Below the pieces are notes generated by a model. That model was not told the origin of the DNA. It saw only the letters and a program-made list of their open reading frames with translations, and did not search any database. Made by a program: the position numbers and the translations under genes. Shown here piece by piece: positions 29,160 through 37,671 of a DNA stretch of 64,000 bases (within the stretch, counting starts at the first letter, position 1; every line of letters starts with the position of its first letter). The DNA is taken from NCBI RefSeq assembly GCF_001592205.1, contig NZ_BCWM01000013.1:42407-106406 (forward strand), given 5' to 3'. The DNA is from Brevundimonas vesicularis NBRC 12165 (GTDB lineage Bacteria; Pseudomonadota; Alphaproteobacteria; Caulobacterales; Caulobacteraceae).

Positions 29160-30002
29160 CTACTGAGCGGTCCAGCCGCCGTCGATGGAGAAGCTGGCCC
29201 CGTTGGCCGAGGCGCCGAGGTCGCTGACCAGGTAGAGGAAGATGCCGGTCAGTTCCTCCGTTGTGACGAACCGCTTTGTGGGCTGGGCCGCCAGGATCAC
29301 GTCCGTCAGCACCTGCTCCTCGGTCATGTTTCGCGTGCGCGCCTGATCCGCGATCTGTTTGGTCACGATCGGCGTCTCGACAAAGCCGGGGCAGATGGCG
29401 TTGCAGGTGATGTTGTCGCGCGCCAGTTCCAGCGCTGCGGTCTTGGTGAAGCCGATGACGCCGTGCTTTGCCGCGACATAGGCGGACTTGAACGGACTTG
29501 CCACCAGACCGTGCGCAGAGGCCATGTTGATGATCCGGCCGCGCCCCTGCGCCTTCATGATCGGGATCGCCGCGCGCGTGGCGTAAAAGGCCGACGACAG
29601 GTTGATGGCGATGATTTTCTCCCACTGGTTGGTGGGGAAGTTCTCGACGGATTCGACGTGTTGGATGCCGGCGTTGTTGACCAGAATGTCCAGGCGGCCC
29701 AGTTCGCGTTCAGCGAAGGCGATCATGTCGGCGATTTCGTCACCGCGCGTCATGTCCGCCGGATGATAGAGGACGCGAACGCCGGATGAGGCCTCCAGAT
29801 CGGCGCGGGTGCGCTCGATCTCCGCGGGGTCGCCCAGGCCGTTCAGAACGACTTCACCGCCGCCTTCCGCCACGGCGCGCGCCAGAGCCAGTCCGATGCC
29901 GGAGGTCGAGCCCGTAATGACCGCGACCTGCCCTTTCAGATCGCCGATACCGCGTGCCGCCCGACCGTCAGCGCCCGTGGAGTCCTTAGGCTCTTGCGAC
30001 AT
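29160..30002 (-). CDS. bdhA: 3-hydroxybutyrate dehydrogenase
   Basis: Oxidises (R)-3-hydroxybutyrate to acetoacetate during PHB breakdown. The 280-residue short-chain dehydrogenase has VITGSTSGIGLALA (NAD site), LVNNAGIQHVESVENFP, the catalytic tetrad in NMASAHGLVASPFKSAYVAAKHG, and ITCNAICPGFVETPIV with the DGGWTAQ end. These fit the PHB-type dehydrogenase (PHBDH) closely. An N-terminal extension of about 20 residues precedes the core, so a downstream start is possible. It likely shares a transcript with the patatin-like gene. Confidence 0.88.
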   Translation of the reverse strand: MSQEPKDSTGADGRAARGIGDLKGQVAVITGSTSGIGLALARAVAEGGGEVVLNGLGDPAEIERTRADLEASSGVRVLYHPADMTRGDEIADMIAFAERELGRLDILVNNAGIQHVESVENFPTNQWEKIIAINLSSAFYATRAAIPIMKAQGRGRIINMASAHGLVASPFKSAYVAAKHGVIGFTKTAALELARDNITCNAICPGFVETPIVTKQIADQARTRNMTEEQVLTDVILAAQPTKRFVTTEELTGIFLYLVSDLGASANGASFSIDGGWTAQ

Positions 30003-30055
30003 GAATCCGCCCCTTCGTTTGTTTTGGCGAGATTAGCGGGAGGTCGATGTCGGGA

Positions 30056-30826
30056 TCAAGAATTTCCCGATCTGATGAATATCCACTCGGCGTCGGTCGA
30101 GGCGGCCTTGTCGAACGCATAACCGTCGCGGTCGAAAGCCTTCAGGTCCGCGACCCGTTCCACGCGCTCGTCGATCGCGAACCGCGCCATGGCCCCGCGC
30201 GCCTTCTTGGCGAAGAAGGAGATGATGCGGCTCTCGCCGTTCTTCTCTTCCCGGAACTGGGGCGTGACGACCGGCAGTTTCAGAGCCTTTGCATCGACGG
30301 CCCCGAAATATTCCTGGCTGGCCAGATTCACCAGCGTCGGATCCGGCTGGCCTTCGGCGTCTTCGTTCAGTTGTTTGGAAATCCGGTCGCCCCAGAAGTC
30401 GTACAGGCTCGCGCCGCGACGCGTCTTCAGCCGCGTGCCCATCTCCAGGCGATAGGGCTGAATCCGGTCCAATGGACGCAGCAGGCCATAGAAGCCGGAC
30501 AGGATGCGCAAATGGTCCTGGGCGAAAGCCAAGGCGTCGGCGTCCAGTTCACGCGCTTTCAAACCCTCATACACATCGCCGGCAAAGGCGAAGGCCGCCT
30601 GAACACCCTCGGTCGATTCAGGATCGAAAGCCTTGAAGCGCGCGGCGTTCAGGGTCGCCAGATCGTCGGAAATCCCCATCAGCCGACGCAGGTCCGCCTT
30701 GGTCTGGCGCTTGGCGGTCTTGGACAGGCTGGCTGTATCTTCGACGAACCGGCGGTCACTGCCGGGAATAGCCGCATCGGCTTCGGTGAAATCGAGGCGC
30801 TTGGCCGGGGAAAGAACAATCAGCAA
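30056..30826 (-). CDS. yaaA: YaaA family peroxide-stress protein
   Basis: A 256-residue member of the YaaA/DUF328 family, which in E. coli protects DNA and protein from peroxide by limiting free iron. Recognisable segments are LIVLSPAKRLDF at the N-terminus, FSGFYGLLRPLD-like ILSGFYGLLRPLDRIQPYRLEMG in the middle and ISFFAKKARGAMARF near the end. I place the start at TTG 30826: GGAG lies 7 bases upstream and the resulting MLIVLSPAK matches the family exactly. An ATG at 30856 would add ten residues and has a weaker ribosome-binding site. Confidence 0.88.
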   Translation of the reverse strand: MLIVLSPAKRLDFTEADAAIPGSDRRFVEDTASLSKTAKRQTKADLRRLMGISDDLATLNAARFKAFDPESTEGVQAAFAFAGDVYEGLKARELDADALAFAQDHLRILSGFYGLLRPLDRIQPYRLEMGTRLKTRRGASLYDFWGDRISKQLNEDAEGQPDPTLVNLASQEYFGAVDAKALKLPVVTPQFREEKNGESRIISFFAKKARGAMARFAIDERVERVADLKAFDRDGYAFDKAASTDAEWIFIRSGNS

Positions 30827-30901
30827 GACGCGGCTCCGTAATGTCGCCGCCCACATAGGATGCTTCGATGATGATTTGAACCGGCTGCGGCGAAGGGCGC
30901 C

Positions 30902-31639
30902 TCAGGCGTCGCGGCGTGACCAGCCGAGCTTGCCGAGAGTTTCCATCGGGCGGAAGTCGGCCTTGTAGTCCATCTTGGCCGAGCCCTGGACCCAATAGCC
31001 GAGATAGACGAACGGCAGGCCGACGATGGCGGCCTGGCGCACATGATCCAGGATGGCGAACCGGCCCAGGCTGCGCCGCTCCATCGTCGGATCATAGAAG
31101 CTGTAGACCATCGACAGACCGTCTTTCAGCAGGTCCGTCAGCGTTACGGCGACCAGATCGCCCGGCCCACCGTCTGTAGAGGGCAGGCGGTATTCGATCA
31201 GATGGGTTCGCACGGCCGTATCCTCGACCATGGCGACGTAATCCAGCCAGCCCATGTCGCTCATGCCGCCGGTCGGATGGCGCGTGGTCAGGTAGCGGCG
31301 CAGAAGCTGGAACTGCTCAGTCGTCGCCTCCGCTTCGACCAGGTCACGCGACAGGTCGGCGTTGCGGGCCAGAACCTTGCGCTGCGAACGGGTGAAGGCG
31401 AACTCCGGCACCGGCAGCCGCACCGAAACGCAGGCGTCGCACGCCTCACAGGCCGGGCGATAGGCGATGTTCTGGCTGCGGCGAAAACCCGCCAACGTCA
31501 GTTCGTCGTTGACGTGCGCGCCGTCCGAGAAGGGCAGGTTGGCGAAAACCTTCCGCTCCGTCTTTCCCGGCAGATAGGGGCAGGGCGCGACCGAGGTCAT
31601 GAAGAAGCGCAGTTGTCGGGTCGGTACGTGCTGGGTCAC
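30902..31639 (-). CDS. bpt: Aspartate/glutamate leucyltransferase (arginyl-tRNA-protein transferase family)
   Basis: Transfers Leu from tRNA to N-terminal Asp or Glu for N-end-rule degradation (Bpt subgroup). The 245-residue product starts TQHVPTRQLRFFMTSVAPCPYLPG. It has ACEACDACVSVRLPV, TTRHPTGGMSDM and YSFYDPTMERRSLGRFAILDH, and ends with VYLGYWVQGSAKMDYKADFRP. GTG 31639 is chosen because it gives the conserved TQH start; an ATG 15 codons upstream is less likely. Confidence 0.9.
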   Translation of the reverse strand: MTQHVPTRQLRFFMTSVAPCPYLPGKTERKVFANLPFSDGAHVNDELTLAGFRRSQNIAYRPACEACDACVSVRLPVPEFAFTRSQRKVLARNADLSRDLVEAEATTEQFQLLRRYLTTRHPTGGMSDMGWLDYVAMVEDTAVRTHLIEYRLPSTDGGPGDLVAVTLTDLLKDGLSMVYSFYDPTMERRSLGRFAILDHVRQAAIVGLPFVYLGYWVQGSAKMDYKADFRPMETLGKLGWSRRDA

Positions 31640-31717
31640 GGCCTCAGGTCCGCATCCGATCTTGCCAATATTGCGACGATACAACGCTCATCGTTCGATT
31701 TGGCGTCATCCGTGTTC

Positions 31718-31746
31718 CGGCTGCAAGCCTGTTCGCGTTGCAGCCG
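31718..31746 (-). terminator. Hairpin downstream of motB
   Basis: Perfect 9-bp arms, CGGCTGCAA (31718-31726) and TTGCAGCCG (31738-31746), with an 11-base loop lie 7 bases after the motB stop on the minus strand. No T-run follows, so a factor-dependent or mRNA-stabilising role is equally possible. Confidence 0.45.
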
Positions 31747-31753
31747 AGCCGCG

Positions 31754-32644
31754 TCACAGCGAGGTGTCCGACGGCAGGACCGGCGCCTCGCGCAACAAGA
31801 CGATTGCGATGCGGCGGTTACCGGCCAGGGTCGGATCGTCGGGGTAGAGGGGGTCTGACCCCGCCTTGCCCGCCACCGAATAGACCCGGTCGGGATCGAC
31901 GCCCGAACCTTGCAGCACCAGACGCGAACCGTTGGCACGTTCGGACGACAGGCTCCAGTCCGCAGGGGCGCTGGCGCGGCTTGAGCCGGGCGCCGCGCTG
32001 GTGTGTCCAGTGATGGAGATGCGGTTCGGCAACTGGTTGATCACCTTGGCCACGGCGCGCAGCAGCACCTGGGCGCGGGCATTCGGGCGAGCAGAGTTGT
32101 TGTCGAACATCGACCGGCCTTCCTGATCGACCAGCTGGATGCGCAGCCCCTCGGGGGTCTGGTCTACGATCAGCTGTTTCGACAGTTCGGCCAGTTCTGG
32201 CATCGACTGCATGGCCTGGCGCAGTGATTCGGCGGCGCTGGCGAACTCGGCGGCCTCGCGCTTCTGGATCTCGGCCTGGAGAGCCGCGTCGCTGGCGGAC
32301 GACAGGCTGGAGCCGGTCTGATCGGTCGCGGGCGCCTCGGGCGCCAGTTCTTCCAGCACGGACTGCGAGCCGGCGCTCTTGACGCCGTCGTCGCCCAGCG
32401 ATGTGCCGCCCAGAATACCGCCGGAGCCCGAGGTCGTCTCGGACACGCTGGCGGGCGCGAAATACTCGGCGATGCCGCGCTTCTGCTCCGGGTCGGTGGT
32501 GTTGATCAGCCACATCAGCAGGAAGAAGGCCATCATGGCGGTCACGAAGTCCGCATAGGCCACCTTCCACGCACCGCCGTGGTGGCCTCCGCCGGAGACC
32601 TTCTTCACCTTCTTGATGAGGATCGGACGATCGCTCACGGACAT
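31754..32644 (-). CDS. motB: Flagellar motor stator protein MotB
   Basis: Stator subunit that anchors the proton channel to peptidoglycan. The 296-residue product has WKVAYADFVTAMMAFFLLMWLI with the channel Asp at residue 32, the same position as in E. coli. A long Ser/Ala-rich linker and a C-terminal OmpA-like domain (about 160-296) with RISITGHTSAAPG and NRRIAIVLL follow. The usual Asp after GHT is replaced by Ser here. motA is not adjacent, as in Caulobacter. ATG 32644 is preferred over one ten codons upstream. A CtrA-like box lies upstream. Confidence 0.93.
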   Translation of the reverse strand: MSVSDRPILIKKVKKVSGGGHHGGAWKVAYADFVTAMMAFFLLMWLINTTDPEQKRGIAEYFAPASVSETTSGSGGILGGTSLGDDGVKSAGSQSVLEELAPEAPATDQTGSSLSSASDAALQAEIQKREAAEFASAAESLRQAMQSMPELAELSKQLIVDQTPEGLRIQLVDQEGRSMFDNNSARPNARAQVLLRAVAKVINQLPNRISITGHTSAAPGSSRASAPADWSLSSERANGSRLVLQGSGVDPDRVYSVAGKAGSDPLYPDDPTLAGNRRIAIVLLREAPVLPSDTSL

Positions 32645-32690
32645 GGACGCGCACCCCGACGAATGGTGTCCCATTGTGGGCTGGCCAAGG

Positions 32691-32705
32691 TTAACCGGGC
32701 GTTGA
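32691..32705. promoter_or_regulatory. CtrA-like site upstream of motB
   Basis: TTAA, 7 bases, TTGA at 32691-32705 differs by one base from the CtrA consensus (TTAA-N7-TTAA). It sits 46 bases upstream of the motB start. CtrA controls many flagellar genes in Caulobacterales; binding here is inference. Confidence 0.35.
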
Positions 32706-32760
32706 CCTTGAACCCCGGCGCGGCGGGGCCTAGTCCGACGGCAGGATCAAGGAGCCTGTC

Positions 32761-33621
32761 ATGAAGATCGCATTCGCCGGCCTGGGCGTCATGGGCGCCC
32801 CGATGGCCCGTCATCTGATCGAGGCGGGCCACGACGTGACCGGCTTCAATCGTACTGCGTCAAAGGCCGAGGCCTGGGCTGCGGCGACGGGCGGCAAGGC
32901 GGCGGCGACGGTGGCTGAGGCGGCCCGGGGCGTCGACCTGTTCATCCTGTGCGTCGGTAATGACGACGACGTGCGGGCCGTGGTGACCGAGGCCTTGCCG
33001 CATCTGTCGGAGGCCGCCGTGATCGTCGATCACACCACGACCTCGGCCAAGGTGGCGCGCGAAATGGCCGAACTGGCGAACGAGCAGGGCAAGTCGTTCA
33101 TTGACGCACCGGTGTCGGGCGGCCAGGCGGGAGCCGAGAACGGACAACTCAGTGTCATGGCCGGCGGGGACGCCGCCGCCCTGGCGAAGGTCGAGCCCGT
33201 GGTGAAGGCCTATTCCAAGGCCATCAAACATATGGGACCGGCCGGGTCAGGCCAGCTGACCAAGATGGTCAACCAGATCGCCATCGCCGGCGTCGTCCAA
33301 GGCTTGGCCGAGGCGGTCCACTTCGCCCAGGTCGCGGGACTGGACACCGACGCCGCCTATGAGGCCGTGTCCAAGGGCGCCGCGCAAAGCTGGCAGATGG
33401 ACAATCGCTGGAGGACGGCGGCCAAGGGCGAGTTCGACTTCGGCTTCGCCGTAGACTGGATGCGCAAGGACCTGGGTCTGGTGCTGGACGAGGCGCGCAC
33501 GAACGGCGCGCGCCTGTCTCTGACGGCCCTGGTCGATCAGTTCTACGCCGAGGTTCAGGCCATGGGCGGAAACCGCTGGGACACGTCCAGTCTGGCGGCG
33601 CGACTGCAACTCCGCGACTGA
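32761..33621 (+). CDS. NAD(P)-dependent beta-hydroxyacid dehydrogenase
   Basis: A 286-residue member of the 3-hydroxyisobutyrate / tartronate semialdehyde reductase family. The Rossmann start is IAFAGLGVMGAPMARHLIEAGHDVTGFNRT. It has the signature DAPVSGGQAGAENGQLSVMAGG (substrate-binding), and the catalytic Lys lies in SGQLTKMVNQIA. Start ATG 32761 has AAGGAG upstream. The precise substrate is uncertain; valine catabolism or glyoxylate metabolism are typical. It is convergent with a GNAT gene, with only three bases between. Confidence 0.87.
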   Translation: MKIAFAGLGVMGAPMARHLIEAGHDVTGFNRTASKAEAWAAATGGKAAATVAEAARGVDLFILCVGNDDDVRAVVTEALPHLSEAAVIVDHTTTSAKVAREMAELANEQGKSFIDAPVSGGQAGAENGQLSVMAGGDAAALAKVEPVVKAYSKAIKHMGPAGSGQLTKMVNQIAIAGVVQGLAEAVHFAQVAGLDTDAAYEAVSKGAAQSWQMDNRWRTAAKGEFDFGFAVDWMRKDLGLVLDEARTNGARLSLTALVDQFYAEVQAMGGNRWDTSSLAARLQLRD

Positions 33622-33624
33622 CGC

Positions 33625-34116
33625 CTAGAGCCGGCGGTGCATGATGTGCAGGCCGACCAGGCCGTGCATCGGGTGATCGAACGCTTCGGGAACCGTGCCC
33701 ACGATCTCGAAGCCCAGCTTCTTCCAAAGGGTGACGGCCACGGTATTGGTCTCGACCACGGCGTTGAACTGCATGAATCGGAAGCCCGCATCCCGCGCAA
33801 AAGCAAGCGCGGCTTCGCCCAAACTGCGGGCCACGCCGCGCCCGCGCGCTTCGGGCGCGACCATGAAGCTGCCGTTGGCGACGTGGGCGCCGTTTCCCTG
33901 CTGGTTCGGAATGATCTTGGCGGCGCCCAGCACCTGGCCATTCTCGACCGCCACCAAGGTTCCGCCGGGCGCCGGCGAGGTCCACATGGCGCGCGCCTGC
34001 GCCTCGGTCATGTCCAGCGGATAGGTATAGGTCTCGCCCGCGCGGGTGACGGTCTCGATGATCGGCCAAAGGCCCGGCCAGTCGGCCTCCGTGATCGGCC
34101 GAATCTCCACGCCCAT
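33625..34116 (-). CDS. GNAT family N-acetyltransferase
   Basis: A 163-residue acetyltransferase. It has VEIRPITEADWPGLWPIIE at the N-terminus, GAAKIIPNQQGNGAHVANGSFMV and the acetyl-CoA loop ARGRGVARSLGEAALAFA, then AVTLWKKLGFEIVGTVPEAF, a standard GNAT C-terminal pattern. The frame is open upstream, but ATG 34116 overlaps the hemB stop by one base (TGATG) and gives a compact domain. The substrate is unknown; coupling to hemB is probably only transcriptional. Confidence 0.82.
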   Translation of the reverse strand: MGVEIRPITEADWPGLWPIIETVTRAGETYTYPLDMTEAQARAMWTSPAPGGTLVAVENGQVLGAAKIIPNQQGNGAHVANGSFMVAPEARGRGVARSLGEAALAFARDAGFRFMQFNAVVETNTVAVTLWKKLGFEIVGTVPEAFDHPMHGLVGLHIMHRRL

Positions 34117-35114
34117 CAGCCCAGCAGCCGTGCTGCCTGCGGTGCGAAATAGGTCAGCACGCCAGCGCAACCCGCGCGCTTGAACCCGTGCAGGGTTTCG
34201 AGGATCGCACGGTCCTGGTCCAGCCAGCCATTGGCGATGGAGGCCTGCATCATCGAATATTCGCCCGACACCTGATAGGCGAAGGTCGGCACGCGGAAGG
34301 TCTCGGCCACGCGTCGGACGATATCCAGATACGGCATGCCCGGCTTGACCATCACCGCATCGGCGCCTTCCGACAGGTCCATCGCCACCTCCTTCAGCGC
34401 CTCGTCGGAGTTGGCGTAATCCATCTGATAGGTCTTCTTGTCGCCCTTCAGCATCGCCGAGGAGCCCACGGCGTCGCGATAGGGACCATAGAAGGCCGAG
34501 GCGAACTTGGCGGCGTATGACAGGATCAGCGTTTCCTGAAACCCGTTGGCCTCCAGCGCCTCTCGCACCGCCTGGATGCGGCCATCCATCATGTCCGACG
34601 GGGCCACGACATCGGCGCCGGCATGGGCGTGGATGAAGGCCTGTTCGGCCAGACGGTCCAGCGAGGCGTCGTTGGCGATCCGGTCGCCTTCCATCACTCC
34701 GTCGTGGCCATGGTCGGTGTAGCAGTCCAGGGCGACGTCGGTCATGACGCCGATCTCGGGCGCGGCGTCCTTGATCGCCTTGATGCAGTCGGGGATCAGG
34801 CCGTCGGGGTCGGTCGCGCCGGTGCCGACCGCATCCTTGATCGCGCCATCGACATTGGGAAACAGGGCCACCATCGGAATGCCGAGGTCGCGCGCCTCGA
34901 CCGCCGCAGTCGCCGCCGCCTTGGGGGAAAGCCGAAACACGGCGGGCATGGAGGCGACAGGGACGCGATCCTCGGCCCCGTCATGGACGATCAACGGCCA
35001 GATCAGATCGGCCGGCGTCAGGGTCGTTTCCGCCACCAGCCGCCGCACCCACGGGCTGGACCGCAGGCGGCGCGGACGGGCGAGCGGGAAGGGGGCGGGC
35101 TGATAGGGAAGCAT
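34116..35114 (-). CDS. hemB: Porphobilinogen synthase (ALA dehydratase)
   Basis: Condenses two 5-aminolevulinate molecules to porphobilinogen. The 332-residue barrel has the two Schiff-base Lys in LILSYAAKFASAFYGPYRDA and DAVMVKPGMPYLDIV. The metal-binding loop reads DVALDCYTDHGHDGV. Compared with the zinc-type enzymes' three Cys, all are replaced, which marks the magnesium-dependent, non-zinc class common in Alphaproteobacteria. It is on the opposite strand from hemA, 1.1 kb away, and divergent from a methyltransferase-like lipoprotein gene. Confidence 0.94.
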   Translation of the reverse strand: MLPYQPAPFPLARPRRLRSSPWVRRLVAETTLTPADLIWPLIVHDGAEDRVPVASMPAVFRLSPKAAATAAVEARDLGIPMVALFPNVDGAIKDAVGTGATDPDGLIPDCIKAIKDAAPEIGVMTDVALDCYTDHGHDGVMEGDRIANDASLDRLAEQAFIHAHAGADVVAPSDMMDGRIQAVREALEANGFQETLILSYAAKFASAFYGPYRDAVGSSAMLKGDKKTYQMDYANSDEALKEVAMDLSEGADAVMVKPGMPYLDIVRRVAETFRVPTFAYQVSGEYSMMQASIANGWLDQDRAILETLHGFKRAGCAGVLTYFAPQAARLLG

Positions 35115-35262
35115 GGCGAGACCTTGGAAAATCCAGCGTCGGACTAGCGCCGCAACGACCGATGCGCAAATCGCGTGATGCGTCGGATCGTTTCGTGCGT
35201 GATGACGGCTTGCGCGGATCGGCGAAATGCGAGCCTATCGCGACAAATCGATGGAGACGATG

Positions 35263-36063
35263 ATGATCGGGAAATTGGCGGCGGGTGCAACGGCCCTGAT
35301 TCTGGCGGCAGGTCTGTCCGGCTGCATCATCATCGACTCGGACGGCGGAGAGCGGACCGTCGTCGCCCCGGCGGCCGACGCGCAGCCGGCGGGCTATTCC
35401 AGTCTCTATGCCGATGCGGTCGCCGATCCCAAGCGTCCGGCCGAAGAGGTCGCGCGTGATCCGCTGCGCCATCCGGCCGAGATTCTCGCCTTCGCTCAAC
35501 TCGAGCCGGGCGACAAGGTCGCCGACATTCGCCCCGGCGCCGGCTATTTCACGCGTCTGTTCTCCGACGTGGTCGGCCCGACCGGCCGCGTCTACGCCTT
35601 CGTGCCCGAGCGGACGATGGCGCGCGAGAACGCCGGGGCCGATGCACTTGTCGCCGCCTATTCGAACGTGACGCGGGTCAACGGCCTGCTGGACTCCATG
35701 ACCTACGCCGAGCCGCTGGACATGATCTTCATGAGCCAGGAATATCACGACTTCCATATCCCCGGCTTCAACACCGACGTGGCTAAGATGAACGCGGCGG
35801 TGTTTGCGGCGCTCAAGCCCGGCGGCCGCTACATCCTGATCGACCATGAAGCCGCGCCCGGCACGGGCATCTCGGCGGTCCAGACCCTGCACCGCATCGA
35901 AGGCGACTATCTGAAGCGCGAGGTCGAAGCGGCGGGCTTCGTTTATGAGGGCGAGAGCCAGGCCGTCGCCAATCCCGCAGACGACCACAGCCTGAACGTC
36001 TTCGACGAGAAGATCCGCGGCAAGACAGACCAGTTCGTCTATCGCTTCCGCAAGCCGGGCTGA
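35263..36063 (+). CDS. Lipoprotein with class I methyltransferase-like fold
   Basis: A 266-residue product. A lipoprotein signal (hydrophobic stretch then LSGC, Cys at about residue 21) is followed by a SAM-methyltransferase-like domain. This shows EPGDKVADIRPGAGYFTRLFSDVVG (motif I), then VYAFVPER, LDMIFMSQEYHDFH and ALKPGGRYILIDHEA. It resembles the predicted exported methyltransferases of COG4798. Motif I has Arg-Pro where the glycine loop is usual. ATG 35263 has GGAGA 6 bases upstream; in-frame ATGs at 35251 and 35260 are alternatives. Function is unknown; SAM is not normally available outside the cytoplasm. Confidence 0.78.
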   Translation: MIGKLAAGATALILAAGLSGCIIIDSDGGERTVVAPAADAQPAGYSSLYADAVADPKRPAEEVARDPLRHPAEILAFAQLEPGDKVADIRPGAGYFTRLFSDVVGPTGRVYAFVPERTMARENAGADALVAAYSNVTRVNGLLDSMTYAEPLDMIFMSQEYHDFHIPGFNTDVAKMNAAVFAALKPGGRYILIDHEAAPGTGISAVQTLHRIEGDYLKREVEAAGFVYEGESQAVANPADDHSLNVFDEKIRGKTDQFVYRFRKPG

Positions 36064-36076
36064 TCAATCTCGATAC

Positions 36077-36091
36077 TGAGAACCGTTATCA
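36077..36091. promoter_or_regulatory. Fur-like operator upstream of hemA
   Basis: TGAGAAC, one base, GTTATCA is a 7-1-7 near-palindrome with one mismatched pair. It resembles the Fur consensus TGATAAT-N-ATTATCA. It lies about 100 bases upstream of the hemA start. Iron control of heme synthesis would make sense; binding is unproven. Confidence 0.45.
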
Positions 36092-36194
36092 ATTAAGGGT
36101 TTGGGGCGTTTTGTCCATGCGGCGGACATGGACAAGCCCGCTTCGGGAGAGCAAACAACGCAAAGACATCGCCATAAGCGAAAGAACGCGTAGT

Positions 36195-37421
36195 TTGTTT
36201 GACTATAAGGCCGCCTTTAATAGCTCGGTGGAGCAGGTTCGCAGCGAAGGACGCTATCGCGTCTTCGCCGATCTGAAGCGCGTGCGCGGCCAGTTTCCGC
36301 AGGCTGTGCGTCGCCGCGAGGATGGCTCCGAGCAGGACGTCGTCATCTGGTGCTCCAACGACTATCTCGGCATGGGCCAGCACCCCGTCGTGCTGGACGC
36401 CATGCACAATGAGATCGATGCGGTGGGCGCCGGCGCCGGCGGCACGCGCAACATCTCCGGCACGACCCGCTCCGCCGTCGATCTCGAAGCGGAGCTGGCC
36501 CACTGGCACCAGAAGGAAGCGGCTCTGCTGTTCACCTCGGGCTATGTCGGCAACGAAGCGACGCTGTCGACCCTGCAGAAGATCTTGCCGGGCCTGATCA
36601 CCTTCTCCGATTCGCTGAACCATGCCTCGATGATCGCCGGCATCCGCCACGGCGGCGGCGAGCGTCACGTCTTCATGCACAACGATCTGGCGCATCTGGA
36701 GGCCCTGCTGGCGGCGGCGCCGGCCGATGCGCCCAAGCTGATCGCGTTTGAGAGCGTCTATTCGATGGACGGCGACATCGCCGATCTGGCTGGCACTATC
36801 GCCCTGGCCAAGAAATACGGCGCCCTGACCTATCTGGACGAGGTCCATGCGGTTGGCCTGTATGGCGAAACCGGCGCGGGTGTCGCCGAGCGCGACGGCG
36901 TGCTGGACCAGATCAACATCATCGAATGCACCCTGGGCAAGGCGATCGGCGTGATGGGCGGCTATATCGCCGCCGACGCCATGATCATCGATGCGGTGCG
37001 CAGCTGGGCCTCGGGCTTCATCTTCACCACTTCGCTGCCGCCGGCCCTGACCGCCGGCGCCTTGGCTTCTGTTCGTCACCTGAAGGCCCACCCCGAACTG
37101 CGCGTCCAGCATCAAGAGCGCGCCGCGACGCTCAAGGCCCGCTTCGCCGCGGCCGGCATCCCCGTGATGGAAAGCGAGAGCCATATCGTGCCGGTCCACG
37201 TCGGTGATCCGGTCCACTGCAAGATGATCTCGGACATGCTGCTGGACGAGTACGGCGTCTATGTTCAGCCGATCAACTATCCGACTGTGCCCAAGGGGAC
37301 CGAGCGCCTGCGTTTCACGCCGTCGCCGAACCACACCGACGCCATGATGGATCATCTGGTCCAGGCGATGGACAAGCTGTTCGCCCACTGCAACGTGGCG
37401 CGCCGACCCGTCGCCGCATGA
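36195..37421 (+). CDS. hemA: 5-aminolevulinate synthase
   Basis: Condenses glycine and succinyl-CoA to 5-aminolevulinate (Shemin pathway), the start of heme synthesis in Alphaproteobacteria. The PLP-dependent enzyme has [43 protein letters not shown] and the PLP Lys in [15 protein letters not shown] place the start at TTG 36195, giving [16 protein letters not shown] and 408 residues, the normal length. The ATG at 36111 would add 28 atypical residues and lies only 20 bases after the Fur-like box. It overlaps the next small gene by four bases. Confidence 0.93.
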   Translation: MFDYKAAFNSSVEQVRSEGRYRVFADLKRVRGQFPQAVRRREDGSEQDVVIWCSNDYLGMGQHPVVLDAMHNEIDAVGAGAGGTRNISGTTRSAVDLEAELAHWHQKEAALLFTSGYVGNEATLSTLQKILPGLITFSDSLNHASMIAGIRHGGGERHVFMHNDLAHLEALLAAAPADAPKLIAFESVYSMDGDIADLAGTIALAKKYGALTYLDEVHAVGLYGETGAGVAERDGVLDQINIIECTLGKAIGVMGGYIAADAMIIDAVRSWASGFIFTTSLPPALTAGALASVRHLKAHPELRVQHQERAATLKARFAAAGIPVMESESHIVPVHVGDPVHCKMISDMLLDEYGVYVQPINYPTVPKGTERLRFTPSPNHTDAMMDHLVQAMDKLFAHCNVARRPVAA

Positions 37422-37603
37422 CGACGGGCGACGACCTCGGAGAGGTCATCGTCGAGTTCACCCGCAACGGCCCCTACCTCAAATGCTCGGCCATCCATGT
37501 CGCGACAGGCCGGGAGGTCAGCGCTATGGGGCCGGTCAACGAGCCCAAGTCCGTGGAACGGGTGGCGATCGCCAAGCTAAGGCGGGCACTGGGCAAAGGC
37601 TGA
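37418..37603 (+). CDS. Small conserved protein (DUF6898-like)
   Basis: A 61-residue protein with a compact alternating pattern: [20 protein letters not shown], then [15 protein letters not shown] and a helix [16 protein letters not shown] assign it tentatively to the small DUF6898-type family, which is found in Alphaproteobacteria. It overlaps hemA by four bases (ATGA) and is followed by an 8-bp hairpin starting at its stop codon. No known function. Confidence 0.65.
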   Translation: MTTGDDLGEVIVEFTRNGPYLKCSAIHVATGREVSAMGPVNEPKSVERVAIAKLRRALGKG

Positions 37604-37621
37604 CCACAAGATGTTGTGGTC
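37602..37621 (+). terminator. Hairpin between the small conserved gene and glyA
   Basis: GACCACAA (37602-37609), loop GATG and TTGTGGTC (37614-37621) form a perfect 8-bp stem that includes the upstream stop codon. There is no T-run, so this may be an attenuating or mRNA-processing hairpin rather than a strong terminator. Confidence 0.4.
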
Positions 37622-37671
37622 GGGCCCGGCTGGGGATAGATAGGCCAGCTTCTGATTTCGGGGATTCCATC

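Noticed and set aside
36093..37388. 431-residue minus-strand ORF
   Set aside because: Antisense of hemA; composition is typical of shadow frames.
37604..37671. Glycine riboswitch before glyA
   Set aside because: The gap is only 68 bases with one simple hairpin; no tandem aptamer elements are visible.
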